From CAZEFK01 sp964511405 (lineage in GTDB: Bacteria; Pseudomonadota; Alphaproteobacteria; Elsterales; Elsteraceae): DNA of 28,417 bases. The DNA is taken from positions 1 through 28,417 of the forward strand of contig CAZEFK010000090.1 of assembly GCA_964511405.1 (NCBI GenBank). Direction: 5' to 3'. Every line of letters starts with the position of its first letter. The first letter of the stretch is position 1. The position numbers and the translations under genes were made by a program. The notes beneath the pieces were generated by a model. It was given only the letters and a program-made list of their open reading frames with translations, was not told where the DNA came from and searched no databases. Positions 1-7,767 of the stretch are shown here, piece by piece.

Positions 1-210
1 CAGGCCGCCTCGATCGGGGTGCCGGCCGGCGCCGTGCTGGCCCTGGCCGACGGCCGGGCGGCGCGGCTGGCGCCCGTGGACGACGGCGCCATCGCCGCGC
101 ATCAGGCGGTGGCCGATCGCCTGGCCGCGGCCGGCGTCATCGCCCGGCCGGTGGCGGTCGGGCCGGTCTATGACCGCCGGCTGGCGCCGGTGCTGTCCGG
201 GCCGGCATGA
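1..210 (+). CDS. ABC transporter substrate-binding protein, C-terminal fragment (sulfonate/NitT-TauT-like)
   Basis: The reading frame is open from the left edge (frame 1) to the TGA at 208-210, leaving 69 C-terminal codons; the GTG at 19 is unlikely to be a true start because coding continues upstream of it. The tail has the pattern 'VDDGAIAAHQAVADRLAAAG' followed by 'VIARPVAVGPVYD'. This resembles the end of SsuA/TauA-type periplasmic binding proteins, where a helix with a 'QxxAD' core precedes 'GLIPKPVxV' and a short closing strand. Such proteins deliver alkanesulfonates or related compounds to an ABC importer. No permease or ATPase gene follows, so any partners must lie to the left. The family call rests on one short stretch and is tentative; only the presence of a gene end is fairly secure. 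Confidence 0.5.
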   Translation, partial: QAASIGVPAGAVLALADGRAARLAPVDDGAIAAHQAVADRLAAAGVIARPVAVGPVYDRRLAPVLSGPA

Positions 211-250
211 CGTCCGGCGACCGATGATCGGCCGCGGTCAGGGTCGTCGC

Positions 251-290
251 AATACATACCAATACATACCCAGATACATACCAGTACACG
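251..290. repeat. Short direct repeats (ATACATACC units) in an AT-rich intergenic stretch
   Basis: ATACATACC occurs at 252-260, 262-270 and 274-282, followed by a degraded version (AGTACACGCC) from 283. The spacing is 10 then 12 bases, about one helical turn. The block lies between the gene end at 210 and the solute-binding protein gene at 445 and contrasts with the GC-rich surroundings. It could be a set of protein-binding sites or a small decaying tandem repeat. The sequence shows the repeats; any function is inference. Confidence 0.6.
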
Positions 291-312
291 CCGAGGCGGC
301 CCGCGCTTTGGG

Positions 313-327
313 TTAATCAGCGATTAA
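313..327. promoter_or_regulatory. Dyad TTAATC-AGC-GATTAA upstream of the solute-binding protein gene
   Basis: A perfect 6-bp inverted repeat with a 3-bp spacer sits in the most AT-rich part of the window, about 117 bases before the ATG at 445. AT-rich sequence suited to a promoter follows (TTGCAT at 330-335, then a T-run), but no convincing -35/-10 pair with 16-18 bp spacing was found. The dyad could be an operator for the gene downstream. The symmetry is certain; the role is a guess. Confidence 0.35.
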
Positions 328-395
328 TATTGCATTTTTTACGATCCGTAAAGAATTGAGGTGTATTTCGAATTCTGTGAAACGTGGCATCTGTG

Positions 396-413
396 GGCAC
401 CGATACGGGTGCC
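396..413 (+). promoter_or_regulatory. Small hairpin in the leader of the solute-binding protein gene
   Basis: GGCACC (396-401) and GGTGCC (408-413) form a 6-bp stem with a 6-base loop, ending 19 bases before the GGAG at 433-436. No U-run follows, so it is not an intrinsic terminator. It may be a leader structure or chance. Confidence 0.25.
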
Positions 414-444
414 GCATAGATTTGTAAAATATGGAGTCGCGGTC

Positions 445-1161
445 ATGAGATTTGTGATCTGTGCTCTAATGCTCGCTGCGGCATTTGCATCGGCGGCGAA
501 CGCTCAGGTGAAGGTGGGGTTTGGCCAGGACAAGCCGCCGTTCGTGTCCGACAACAAGGGAATCGAAGTTTCCATCGTGGAAGAGATCGGCAGAAGGACC
601 GGGACGGCCATTGCCCCGGTTTTCATGTCCAATTTGCGGCTTCAAAAATCCCTCGGCGATGGCGAGATCGACGTCGCAGCCAGCGTTCCCGAGTCGAAGG
701 ACTACATCGTCAGCAGCCCGTTCATTTCCTTCAACAATGGCGCCTTCACCCTGAAGTCGGCCGGCATCCGGCTCGACTCGCTGGGGGAGCTGCGCGGAAA
801 GAGCATCGTTGCCTGGCAGAACGCCCGTGGCGACCTGGGGGCCGAGTTCACCCAAGCCGTGGCCGACAACGCCGCATACAAGGAGATTCCGTCTCAGCTC
901 AACCAAGTGAAGATGTTCCTGTCGGGTCGAGCCGATGCGATCGTGATCGACAAGGATATCTTTAGCTGGCACGTCAAATCCGAGGGTGCCGAGTTCAAAA
1001 AGACCGTGGATGACTACGAATTTCACAAGATCATTCCTGGTTACACGCATCTCTACCTGGGATTCCGGCGCCAGGACCTGCGCGACCAATTCGACAAGGC
1101 GCTCCAGGCCATGAACGAGGATGGGACCTACCGGAAGATCATCGACAGCTACGTCCGCTAG
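445..1161 (+). CDS. Periplasmic solute-binding protein, family 3 (amino-acid type), solitary
   Basis: This encodes a 238-residue exported protein. The ATG at 445 is chosen because GGAG lies at 433-436 with 8 bases of spacing and the N-terminus then forms a clean signal peptide (MRFVICALMLAAAFASAANA, cleavage before QVKVGF). An earlier in-frame GTG at 361 would put about 28 non-signal residues in front. The mature part follows the SBP_bac_3 layout: 'VKVGFGQDKPPF', then 'IEVSIVEEIGRRTG', 'GEIDVAASVPESKDYIVSS', 'LRGKSIVAWQNA', 'GRADAIVIDKDI' and the closing 'MNEDGTYRKIIDSYV'. These proteins bind amino acids or other small polar ligands for ABC importers or as sensors. No permease or ATPase gene adjoins it, and its codon use is visibly less GC-biased than its neighbours, which suggests acquisition or a specialised role. 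The ligand cannot be told. Confidence 0.82.
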   Translation: MRFVICALMLAAAFASAANAQVKVGFGQDKPPFVSDNKGIEVSIVEEIGRRTGTAIAPVFMSNLRLQKSLGDGEIDVAASVPESKDYIVSSPFISFNNGAFTLKSAGIRLDSLGELRGKSIVAWQNARGDLGAEFTQAVADNAAYKEIPSQLNQVKMFLSGRADAIVIDKDIFSWHVKSEGAEFKKTVDDYEFHKIIPGYTHLYLGFRRQDLRDQFDKALQAMNEDGTYRKIIDSYVR

Positions 1162-1252
1162 GCTCGATGCCCCGCCGCAGTTTTTGAGTGGGCCCCCTGA
1201 CAAACCATGATAGGAAGGGGGCCGTCACGATAGGCGAGGCGGCGTGGGCGTC

Positions 1253-1849
1253 ATGCGGAACGGTGGGATGGTGCGGGCGGTGCTGGCGGCCTCGGTGGCG
1301 GCGGCAGGGGTGGCACTGGCAGCCGGCACGGCGTCGGCGCAGATGACGCAGTCGCAGTCGCAGACCAAGTTCATCGACGAGATGAAGTTCGGCGTGCTGG
1401 CCCATGACCCGGGTTTCCTGGGCGGCAAGGAGAGCGGCGCCGACATCAATGCCGAGGTGCTGTTCACCTCGCCGTCGTTCCTGAAGATCCTGCTGGCGCC
1501 CCGGCCGCATATCGGCGGCTCGGTCAACACCAACGGCCAGACCAACCAGGCCTATGCCGGCCTGACCTGGACCTGGGCGCTGTTCCGCCAGCTGGCCAAG
1601 CCCGACGACGCCCTGCTGTTCGGCTTCAGCTTCGGCCCCGGCTACAACGACGGCAAGACCTTCACCCGCGATCCCCACCGCAAGAGCCTGGGCTGGCAAG
1701 TGATGTTCCGCGAGAGCTTCGAGCTCGGGTATCAGCTCACCCCGCGCACCGATGTGTCGGCGTTCCTCGACCACATCTCCAATGGCGGCATCGCCCGGGC
1801 CAACCAGTCGATCAACGACGTCGGCATGCGGGTCGGGTACAAGTTCTAG
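1253..1849 (+). CDS. PagL-like lipid A 3-O-deacylase / acyloxyacyl hydrolase family outer-membrane protein
   Basis: About 198 residues with an N-terminal signal peptide (hydrophobic run, cleavage near 'GTASA-QM'). The remainder reads as amphipathic beta strands ending in 'VGYKF', a C-terminal phenylalanine typical of outer-membrane barrels. Near the C-terminus is 'FLDHISNGGIARANQSIND', which matches the PagL active-site region H-x-S-N-A/G. PagL enzymes remove the 3-O acyl chain of lipid A in the outer membrane. The third catalytic residue of PagL, a Glu 12 positions after the Ser, appears here as Asn followed by Asp. ATG 1253 is taken as the start; GTG 1244 and ATG 1268 are alternatives, and the purine-rich GAGG at 1236-1239 does not decide. 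The gene runs convergently into the GGT-like gene, with only 15 bases between the stops. The family is likely; activity is uncertain. Confidence 0.75.
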   Translation: MRNGGMVRAVLAASVAAAGVALAAGTASAQMTQSQSQTKFIDEMKFGVLAHDPGFLGGKESGADINAEVLFTSPSFLKILLAPRPHIGGSVNTNGQTNQAYAGLTWTWALFRQLAKPDDALLFGFSFGPGYNDGKTFTRDPHRKSLGWQVMFRESFELGYQLTPRTDVSAFLDHISNGGIARANQSINDVGMRVGYKF

Positions 1850-1864
1850 CCCGCCGCCAGCAGC

Positions 1865-3571
1865 TCAATCGCCCTTGGCCACCCCGTCGCGGTGGCCGTC
1901 GCCCCAGCCCTGCAGCCCATCCGCCGTCCGGGCGATCGCCTGGACGCCGGCGTTCATCGCCGTGACCTTGACCGGGTGGCCCATGGCCTGAAGCGCGTCG
2001 GCCAAGCCCGCGGCGGGGGTGCCCGCCTCCAGCTCCTGCGCCCGGTTCTGGGCACCGAGGCGCGGCCGGCCGATCGCGGTGCGCACGTCCTGATGCCAGG
2101 CCAGGACGCCGACGATGGTCTCGGCCACCGAGTCGATGATGCGGGCGCCGCCGCCGGCCCCCACCACCAGCTCGGGCGTGTCGTCCGGGCCGAACACGAT
2201 GGTCGGCGCCATGGTCGTGATCGGCCGCTTGCCGGAGGCCGCGGCGTTGGCGGCGCGCAGGCCGCCGACCACCGGCTCGGCGGCGAAATTGGTGATCGCG
2301 TCGTTGAGCACGACGCCGTCGACCACGATGTCGGATCCGAAATTGAGGTTGATCGTCGTGGTGAAGGACACGGCGTCGCCGGCCGCATCGACGATCGCCA
2401 GGTGGGTGGTGGCCGGCAGCGCCACCGGGTCCGAGGCCGGCCGGGCGGCGTGGCGGACCGGCGGATCGCCGGGCTCGACCCGCGCCAGGGCCCGGTCGGG
2501 CTGGACCAGCCGCGCGCGCCCGTCCAGATAGAACGGATCAAGCAGGCCGGCGGTCGGCACCTCGACCTGGTCGGGATCGCCGAGATAGCTGCGCCGGTCG
2601 GCTTCCGACAGCCGCGACGCCTCCAGGAACCGATGCGCGGCCGCGACGCTATCAGGCGCCTGGGCACCGATCTGCAGCCGGTCCAGGAGCGCCAGCTGCT
2701 GCAGGAGCGCGACGCCGCCCGAGACCGGCGGGGCAGCGCTGCAGATCCGCCGCTCGAACGCGGTCAGACAGATCGGCGAGCGCAGGCGCGGCTGATAGCC
2801 GGCAAGGTCGGCCGCGGTCAGGGCGCCCGGATGCGCGCCGGCGGCTACGGCGGCGACGATGTCGGCGGCGATCGGGCCGGTGTAGAGAACCTCGGCACCC
2901 TGGGCCGCGACCAGGCGCAAGGTCTTGGCCAGGGCCGGATTGCGCAGGGTGGCGCCGACCGCCAGGGGCTGGCCGTCCGGACCGAAATAGCCGTCGAATC
3001 CTGATTTGCCCGCCAGCTCCTTGCGCCCCATGAGGGCCGTGTGCAGGTAGGCCGGCATCGGGAAGCCGCCGTCGGCCAGGGCAATGGCGTCGCGCACCAG
3101 GCGCGCCCAGGGCAGGCGGCCGTAGCGGGCATGGACCAGCGCCAGCATGCGCAGGGTGCCGGGCACGGCGACGACGCGGCCGCTGCGCTCCAGCGCCGCG
3201 AGGGGGATGGCGGTGCCGTCGGCCTCATGGGCGTAGTCGCGGACCTGCGCGGCCGGCGCGCTGGCCAGCCCGTCATAGAAGGCCAAGCTGCGGGCCCGGG
3301 CGTCCCAGACCAGCAGCAGCGACCCGCCGCCCAGCCCCGAGGCTTGCGGCTCGACCACGGCCAGCACCATCTGCCCGGCAACCGCGGCGTCGACCGCCGA
3401 GCCGCCGTCGTGCAGGACACCGAGCGCGGCGTCGGTGGCCAGCGGATTGGCCGTGGCCACCATCTGGTGCTGCGCCATGGCCGGCTGGGCCGCCGCCGGC
3501 CCGGCCAGGAGCAGCGCCAATCCGGCCAGGGCCAGCATGGCGCTGGCGGTCCGCCGCAAATCCCTCAGCAC
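1865..3571 (-). CDS. Gamma-glutamyltranspeptidase-family Ntn hydrolase with altered substrate-binding residues
   Basis: A 568-residue exported enzyme of the GGT fold, which matures by self-cleavage at a Thr that becomes the nucleophile. The start is taken as GTG 3571, with GGAG 6 bases upstream and a good signal peptide (MLRDLRRTASAMLALAGLAL..., cleavage after AAAQ); the ATG at 3613 lacks a ribosome site. The nucleophile region 'TTHLAIVDAAGDAVSFTTTIN' has Thr388, and Asn408 matches E. coli Asn411. 'KRPITTMAPTIV' replaces the usual Ser-Ser pair by Thr452-Thr453, and the Gly-Gly of 'GAGGGARII' is kept. Two glutamate-recognition residues are changed: E. coli Arg114 ('REMAP') aligns with Leu102 in 'YDGLASAP', and Asp433 ('QMDDF') with Asn428 in 'AITNF'. 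The GGT fold is clear, but a standard gamma-glutamyl substrate is doubtful. It lies 19 bases downstream of the C13 peptidase gene, probably in one operon. Confidence 0.88.
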   Translation of the reverse strand: MLRDLRRTASAMLALAGLALLLAGPAAAQPAMAQHQMVATANPLATDAALGVLHDGGSAVDAAVAGQMVLAVVEPQASGLGGGSLLLVWDARARSLAFYDGLASAPAAQVRDYAHEADGTAIPLAALERSGRVVAVPGTLRMLALVHARYGRLPWARLVRDAIALADGGFPMPAYLHTALMGRKELAGKSGFDGYFGPDGQPLAVGATLRNPALAKTLRLVAAQGAEVLYTGPIAADIVAAVAAGAHPGALTAADLAGYQPRLRSPICLTAFERRICSAAPPVSGGVALLQQLALLDRLQIGAQAPDSVAAAHRFLEASRLSEADRRSYLGDPDQVEVPTAGLLDPFYLDGRARLVQPDRALARVEPGDPPVRHAARPASDPVALPATTHLAIVDAAGDAVSFTTTINLNFGSDIVVDGVVLNDAITNFAAEPVVGGLRAANAAASGKRPITTMAPTIVFGPDDTPELVVGAGGGARIIDSVAETIVGVLAWHQDVRTAIGRPRLGAQNRAQELEAGTPAAGLADALQAMGHPVKVTAMNAGVQAIARTADGLQGWGDGHRDGVAKGD

Positions 3572-3590
3572 CCGCAGCTCCGTCGTCTGG

Positions 3591-4961
3591 TCAGCGATAT
3601 CCCAGCACGACATCGTCGTTCTGGGCGTAAATCACGCAATCGAGGCCGCCGGCGGCCCGGCACTGCTGCAGCGCCGCCTGCCGCGCCTGCGCCAGGTCGC
3701 TGGCCGCGGCCTGGCCGACGCGCCCGTTGCCGACGGCGATCGCCAGGGCCTTCGGCGACGTCGCGGCCCGGTAAGCGGCCAAGCCCGGCCGATCGGCGTC
3801 GCCGACGAACGGCACCGCCGCGGCGTCGAACCGGCCCGACCGCGGCAGCAGCGGCGGCTGGATCGGCGGCACGCCGGTCGCATCGAGCCGCGTGATCCGA
3901 TCGTCGACGGCGTACAGCGCGCAGGCGCCGCCATAGAGCCACTCGCATCCTTGCAGGGCCGCGCGCGCCGCCGCCGTGGGCGAGGCCGCCGCGCCCGCGG
4001 ACCGCCAGAAGAACCAGCGCAGATCGGCCGTGGCGGCCAGGGCGCGGGTCGGGACGGCGGACTTGTAGCGGGCGAGCGTGTCGCGGCCGCCGGCGCTGGT
4101 CGCCAGCGCGTCGAGCCTGGACCAGTCGGCCGACTCCAGGTCGGAGTCGCGGACGGCCACGTCTTGAGTCCGCCACGGGCCGGGCCAGGCGGCCACGGCC
4201 TCGCCGAACGCGGCCTGCGGCTCGGATGCCGGGCTCGCATGCTCCGCGGCCTCGCGCGTCCCGACGCAGCCCCGGGCCCGCGCGGCGATCACCGCCCAGT
4301 CCTGGGCGCCGTCCAAGGCACCCAGCAGGCACTGGTCGAAGATGGTCAGGAGGCGGCCGGCCCGGCACCCGAAGGAGGCCCGGTCGCGCCGCGCCGCCGT
4401 CAGCACGATGCGGTTCGGCCGCGCCAGGGGCGGGGCGGCGAAGTCGCCGGAATAGCAGCCGGATACGATGACGACCGTCGGCACGGCGGCGCAACGCGGC
4501 GCCAGCATGCCGTCGAGCGCGGCCGGGCTCAGCAGCTGGCGGCCCAGCACCAGGCCCTGGCCGCGGGCGCCGTGCGATGTCAGGAACAGGAAGCAGCCGT
4601 CGCCGGGTTCGACCGGCAGCTGCGCCAGGCGCGCGCCGAGGGCGGCCGGGGGCGCCGCCGCCACCGCGCTGCCGTGCCGACGCTCGTCGGCGCTGAAGCG
4701 GTGCAGGCGCGGCGGCGGGACGCCGGCTTGCTGCAGCTTGGCCGCCATCGCCGCGACGGCATTGTCGAACACCGGCTCGCTCCCGTCGCCGGCGACCAGC
4801 ACGGCGTGGAACCGGACCGAGGTCAGCGCCGATGCCGAGACGGCCGGTGGCGGCGGCGCGACCGTCGGCGAACCGGCGGGCTGGCTGCAGCCGACGAGCG
4901 GGAGGGCGGCGCCCAGTACCATCGCCCAGATCGGACGCAGCAGTCTGCGAACCGGCGGCAT
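3591..4961 (-). CDS. Lipoprotein with C13 (legumain-like) cysteine peptidase domain and C-terminal Cys-pair repeats
   Basis: 456 residues. ATG 4961 is preceded by AGGAGG with about 9 bases of spacing. The N-terminus is a lipoprotein signal with lipobox L-V-G-C (Cys25), then a Pro/Ala-rich linker (27-45). The caspase-fold domain (about 48-260) shows 'FLFLTSHGARGQG' with the probable catalytic His130 and 'VVIVSGCYSGDF' with the probable Cys169. 'IVLTAARRDRASFGC' follows, typical of bacterial C13 peptidases. The C-terminal third holds two similar units, around 326-355 and 417-455. Each has an Ala-rich helix 'ARxALQxC', a C-x7-C pair (C339/C347 and C434/C442) and an 'LYAVDD'/'IYAQND' strand, resembling small DUF4189-type modules. 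It is probably membrane-anchored on the periplasmic side. The peptidase substrate is unknown. It is the first gene of a presumed operon with the GGT-like gene and is divergent from the I78 inhibitor gene. Confidence 0.82.
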   Translation of the reverse strand: MPPVRRLLRPIWAMVLGAALPLVGCSQPAGSPTVAPPPPAVSASALTSVRFHAVLVAGDGSEPVFDNAVAAMAAKLQQAGVPPPRLHRFSADERRHGSAVAAAPPAALGARLAQLPVEPGDGCFLFLTSHGARGQGLVLGRQLLSPAALDGMLAPRCAAVPTVVIVSGCYSGDFAAPPLARPNRIVLTAARRDRASFGCRAGRLLTIFDQCLLGALDGAQDWAVIAARARGCVGTREAAEHASPASEPQAAFGEAVAAWPGPWRTQDVAVRDSDLESADWSRLDALATSAGGRDTLARYKSAVPTRALAATADLRWFFWRSAGAAASPTAAARAALQGCEWLYGGACALYAVDDRITRLDATGVPPIQPPLLPRSGRFDAAAVPFVGDADRPGLAAYRAATSPKALAIAVGNGRVGQAAASDLAQARQAALQQCRAAGGLDCVIYAQNDDVVLGYR

Positions 4962-5086
4962 GCGCGATCCCCTCCTGGCCGGCGACGTTTACCCGCGATG
5001 ACGGCGGATCGGCGCGCAACCGTCAAGCGCCGCGCATGTCCGACGCCGCGCCGGCCGTGCCAGGGGCGCGGCAACGCTGTCCGATC

Positions 5087-5092
5087 AGGAGG
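5087..5092 (+). promoter_or_regulatory. Strong ribosome binding site for the I78 protein
   Basis: A full AGGAGG lies 5 bases before ATG 5098 and 8 bases before a second in-frame ATG at 5101. Either could be used; the second has the more usual spacing. Confidence 0.6.
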
Positions 5093-5097
5093 ATGTC

Positions 5098-5367
5098 ATG
5101 ATGCGATGCGCCACGCGAGCCGCCATCCTGTCCGCTGCCGGCGCCCTGGCGGCGCTGCCGGCCAGCGCGGCGGACGGGCCGTGTCGCGCCGCCGGCGCCG
5201 CGGCGCTGGTCGGCGCCCCGCTGCCCGCCGACGCTGCGGCGCGCACGGGCGCCCGTACGGTTCGGGCGCTGCGGCCGGGCCAGATGGCGACCATGGAGTT
5301 CCGGGCCGACCGGCTGACGATCCAGCTCGATGCCGCCGGTGTGGTCGTGTCCGCGCGCTGCGGGTAG
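5098..5367 (+). CDS. Peptidase inhibitor I78 family protein, exported
   Basis: An 89-residue protein with a signal peptide (MMRCATRAAILSAAGALAAL, cleavage near 'ASA-ADGPC'). The mature part matches the I78 family layout: a Cys, then 'AALVGAPLP', 'RTVRALRPGQMAT', 'MEFRADRLTIQLDAAGVV' and a C-terminal 'SARCG'. Family members include small proteinaceous protease inhibitors with a characteristic 'R-x-D-R-L-x-I-x-L-D' strand pair. The two cysteines (in 'GPCRAAG' and 'ARCG') could form a disulfide. It is transcribed away from the C13 lipoprotein peptidase gene, sharing a 136-bp intergenic region, and ends 3 bases before the stop of the convergent hydrolase gene. Whether it inhibits the neighbouring peptidase is inference, since I78 inhibitors are better known against serine peptidases. 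Confidence 0.85.
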   Translation: MMRCATRAAILSAAGALAALPASAADGPCRAAGAAALVGAPLPADAAARTGARTVRALRPGQMATMEFRADRLTIQLDAAGVVVSARCG

Positions 5368-5370
5368 CGA

Positions 5371-6386
5371 TCAGTCGGCCTTTGCGGCCTTGCACGGCGG
5401 CATGTCGTCGACCGCGGCCTGGGTCGCCTCGGCGCCGGACGGCAGCGGGCCGGTGCGGTCGGCGATCCAGGCGGCGATGTCGTTGGCGACCAGCGGCCCG
5501 TCCAGGTCGCGGGTCAGCAGGTGATAGCCTTTCGGATAATCGACGAAGCGCCATTGTCCGGGCGGGCGCGGCGGCAGCCGCTTCAGCAGGTAACACAGGG
5601 CGTCCGGGGTCACGATGTCGTCTTCGGCACCGTAGAGGATCAGCGCCGGCAGGGTCAGGTGCGGCGCCCCGGCCAGGGCGGCGTCCTCCAGGTCGACCAG
5701 GCCGTGCAGCGTTCCGATCTTGGCGTGCTTCAAGATCAGCGGGTCGCGGCTCATCCGGATCAGCACCTGCCGGTTGTCGGTGGGATGCAGCTTCAGTCCC
5801 TGGCCGGACAAGGGGAACCACGGGATCATGTGGCTGGTCAGGCCGAGCGCCACGCGGCCCGCCAGGCCCAGGGTGGCCCGGCCGCGAACCGCCGGCGCCG
5901 ACAGGATTACGCCGTCGAGGGGCGGCGGCTGCGGGTCGGTCGCCGCCTCCAGCACCACCGCGCCGCCCATGCTTTCGCCCAGGGCGAAGATCGGCACGCC
6001 CGGATGGCGCGCCTTGATCAGCGCCACCGCCTGATCGAGGTCGGCGACCAGGGTCCGATCGCCGGCCCAGCCGCCGACGTCGGGCGCAGCGCCGAAGCCG
6101 CGCTGATCATAGGCGTAGACCGCGATGCCCCGGGGCGCCAGCGCCGCGCCAGCCTCGCGGAAGGCGTCGGAGTAATCGTTGAAGCCATGCACGCCGACCA
6201 CCACGGCCTTGATCGGGCCGGCCGGCAGGGTCTTGCGCAGCGGCAGGCGCGCGCCGTCGGCCATGACCAGGGCGTCGTCGGTCATCTGGGGCGCCTGCAC
6301 CGGCGGGCCGGCCTCGTACAGGCTGGGAGCGCAGCCGGCGACCGGGCCGGCGACCGCGATCAGCAGGACCAGCACCGCCCCCAGCC

Positions 6387-6390
<4 letters not shown>
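5371..6390 (-). CDS. Alpha/beta hydrolase lipoprotein (lysophospholipase / monoacylglycerol lipase-like)
   Basis: 339 residues. ATG 6390 overlaps the TGA of the upstream ABC ATPase gene (6387-6389) as ATGA, so translation is probably coupled. The N-terminus is a lipoprotein signal with a lipobox ending at Cys20 ('VAGPVAGC'). The hydrolase domain shows the strand 'KAVVVGVHGFNDYSDAF' with the oxyanion HG motif, 'VYAYDQRGFG', and the nucleophile elbow 'GESMGG' with Ser140. 'LYGAEDDIVTP' gives the acid (about Asp257) and 'YPKGYHLL' gives His290. This is the Hydrolase_4 (serine aminopeptidase S33 / lysophospholipase L2) pattern, with a full triad. It is presumably anchored in a membrane and acts on lipid or ester substrates. 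The substrate is unknown. Confidence 0.85.
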
Positions 6391-7346
<956 letters not shown>

Positions 7347-7392
7347 CGGAGCAGCGCAATCGCAGCGGGCGCGTCGGCCTTGCGTCTGACCG

Positions 7393-7420
7393 TTGATCGC
7401 CCGGGCGGTTTGCGTATCAT
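7393..7420 (+). promoter_or_regulatory. Candidate sigma-70-type promoter for the CHCC zinc-finger gene
   Basis: TTGATC (7393-7398) and TATCAT (7415-7420) are separated by 16 bp, about 50 bases before ATG 7473, inside the divergent region with the ABC ATPase gene. The match is fair but unproven in a GC-rich genome. Confidence 0.35.
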
Positions 7421-7472
7421 CCGCCCGCAGCATGGGTCAACGACCGGACCGCCGCGGGAGTGCCGCACCGAC

Positions 7473-7655
7473 ATGAAAGAGCCGACCGAGATCATCACCG
7501 TCGCCGATATGGTGGTCGCCTGCGATGGCGGCGGCGGGCCCCTGGGCCACCCCCGGGTCTACCTGAACCTGGAATCCGCCGGCCTGATCGACTGCCCCTA
7601 TTGCGGCCGTCGCTACGTCCTGGACCAGGCCGCAGCCAAGGCCCCGGCACACTGA
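7473..7655 (+). CDS. CHCC zinc-finger protein (NDUFS6-like, complex I associated)
   Basis: A 60-residue protein starting at ATG 7473, with GGGAG at 7456-7460. It carries the zf-CHCC pattern: Cys17 in 'VACDGGGGPLGHPRVYLNL', His26, then Cys41 and Cys44 in 'IDCPYCGRRYVL'. Together these form a single zinc site. The family is widespread in alphaproteobacteria and homologous to the C-terminal part of mitochondrial complex I subunit NDUFS6 (13 kDa), where it binds zinc at the peripheral arm. A role as an accessory NADH dehydrogenase subunit or assembly factor is therefore likely but inferred. It stands alone, divergent from the ABC ATPase gene and 112 bp before polA. Confidence 0.88.
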   Translation: MKEPTEIITVADMVVACDGGGGPLGHPRVYLNLESAGLIDCPYCGRRYVLDQAAAKAPAH

Positions 7656-7672
7656 CCCTCCCGCTGCGGGCC

Positions 7673-7699
7673 GGAGGATCGGGCGTGGGAGGATCGGGC
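7673..7699. repeat. 12-bp direct repeat GGAGGATCGGGC, two copies
   Basis: The unit occurs at 7673-7684 and 7688-7699, giving a 15-base period, in the gap between the zinc-finger gene and polA. It may be local slippage. No regulatory role is evident. Confidence 0.4.
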
Positions 7700-7767
7700 A
7701 CGGGGGGCTGGCAATTCCCCGTCGCGGGCGGCATGGTGCCGGTCTAAACCAGCCCCGGGACCGATTC

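Noticed and set aside
361..444. GTG at 361 as start of the solute-binding protein
   Set aside because: The ATG at 445 has a ribosome site and gives a proper signal peptide at the N-terminus; the upstream codons look non-coding.
1191..1223. Inverted repeat GGCCCCCT/AGGGGGCC after the solute-binding protein gene, as a terminator
   Set aside because: The 8-bp stem has a 17-base loop and no T-run follows in either direction, so it does not meet the form of an intrinsic terminator.
4962..5097. Possible small gene or RNA in the C13/I78 divergent region
   Set aside because: No frame with a ribosome site or conserved-looking product, and no clear structured element beyond the two ribosome sites.
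3435..6017. An 860-codon plus-strand frame across the C13, I78 and hydrolase genes
   Set aside because: It crosses several well-supported genes on both strands and has Arg/Gly-rich low-complexity translation without any motif.
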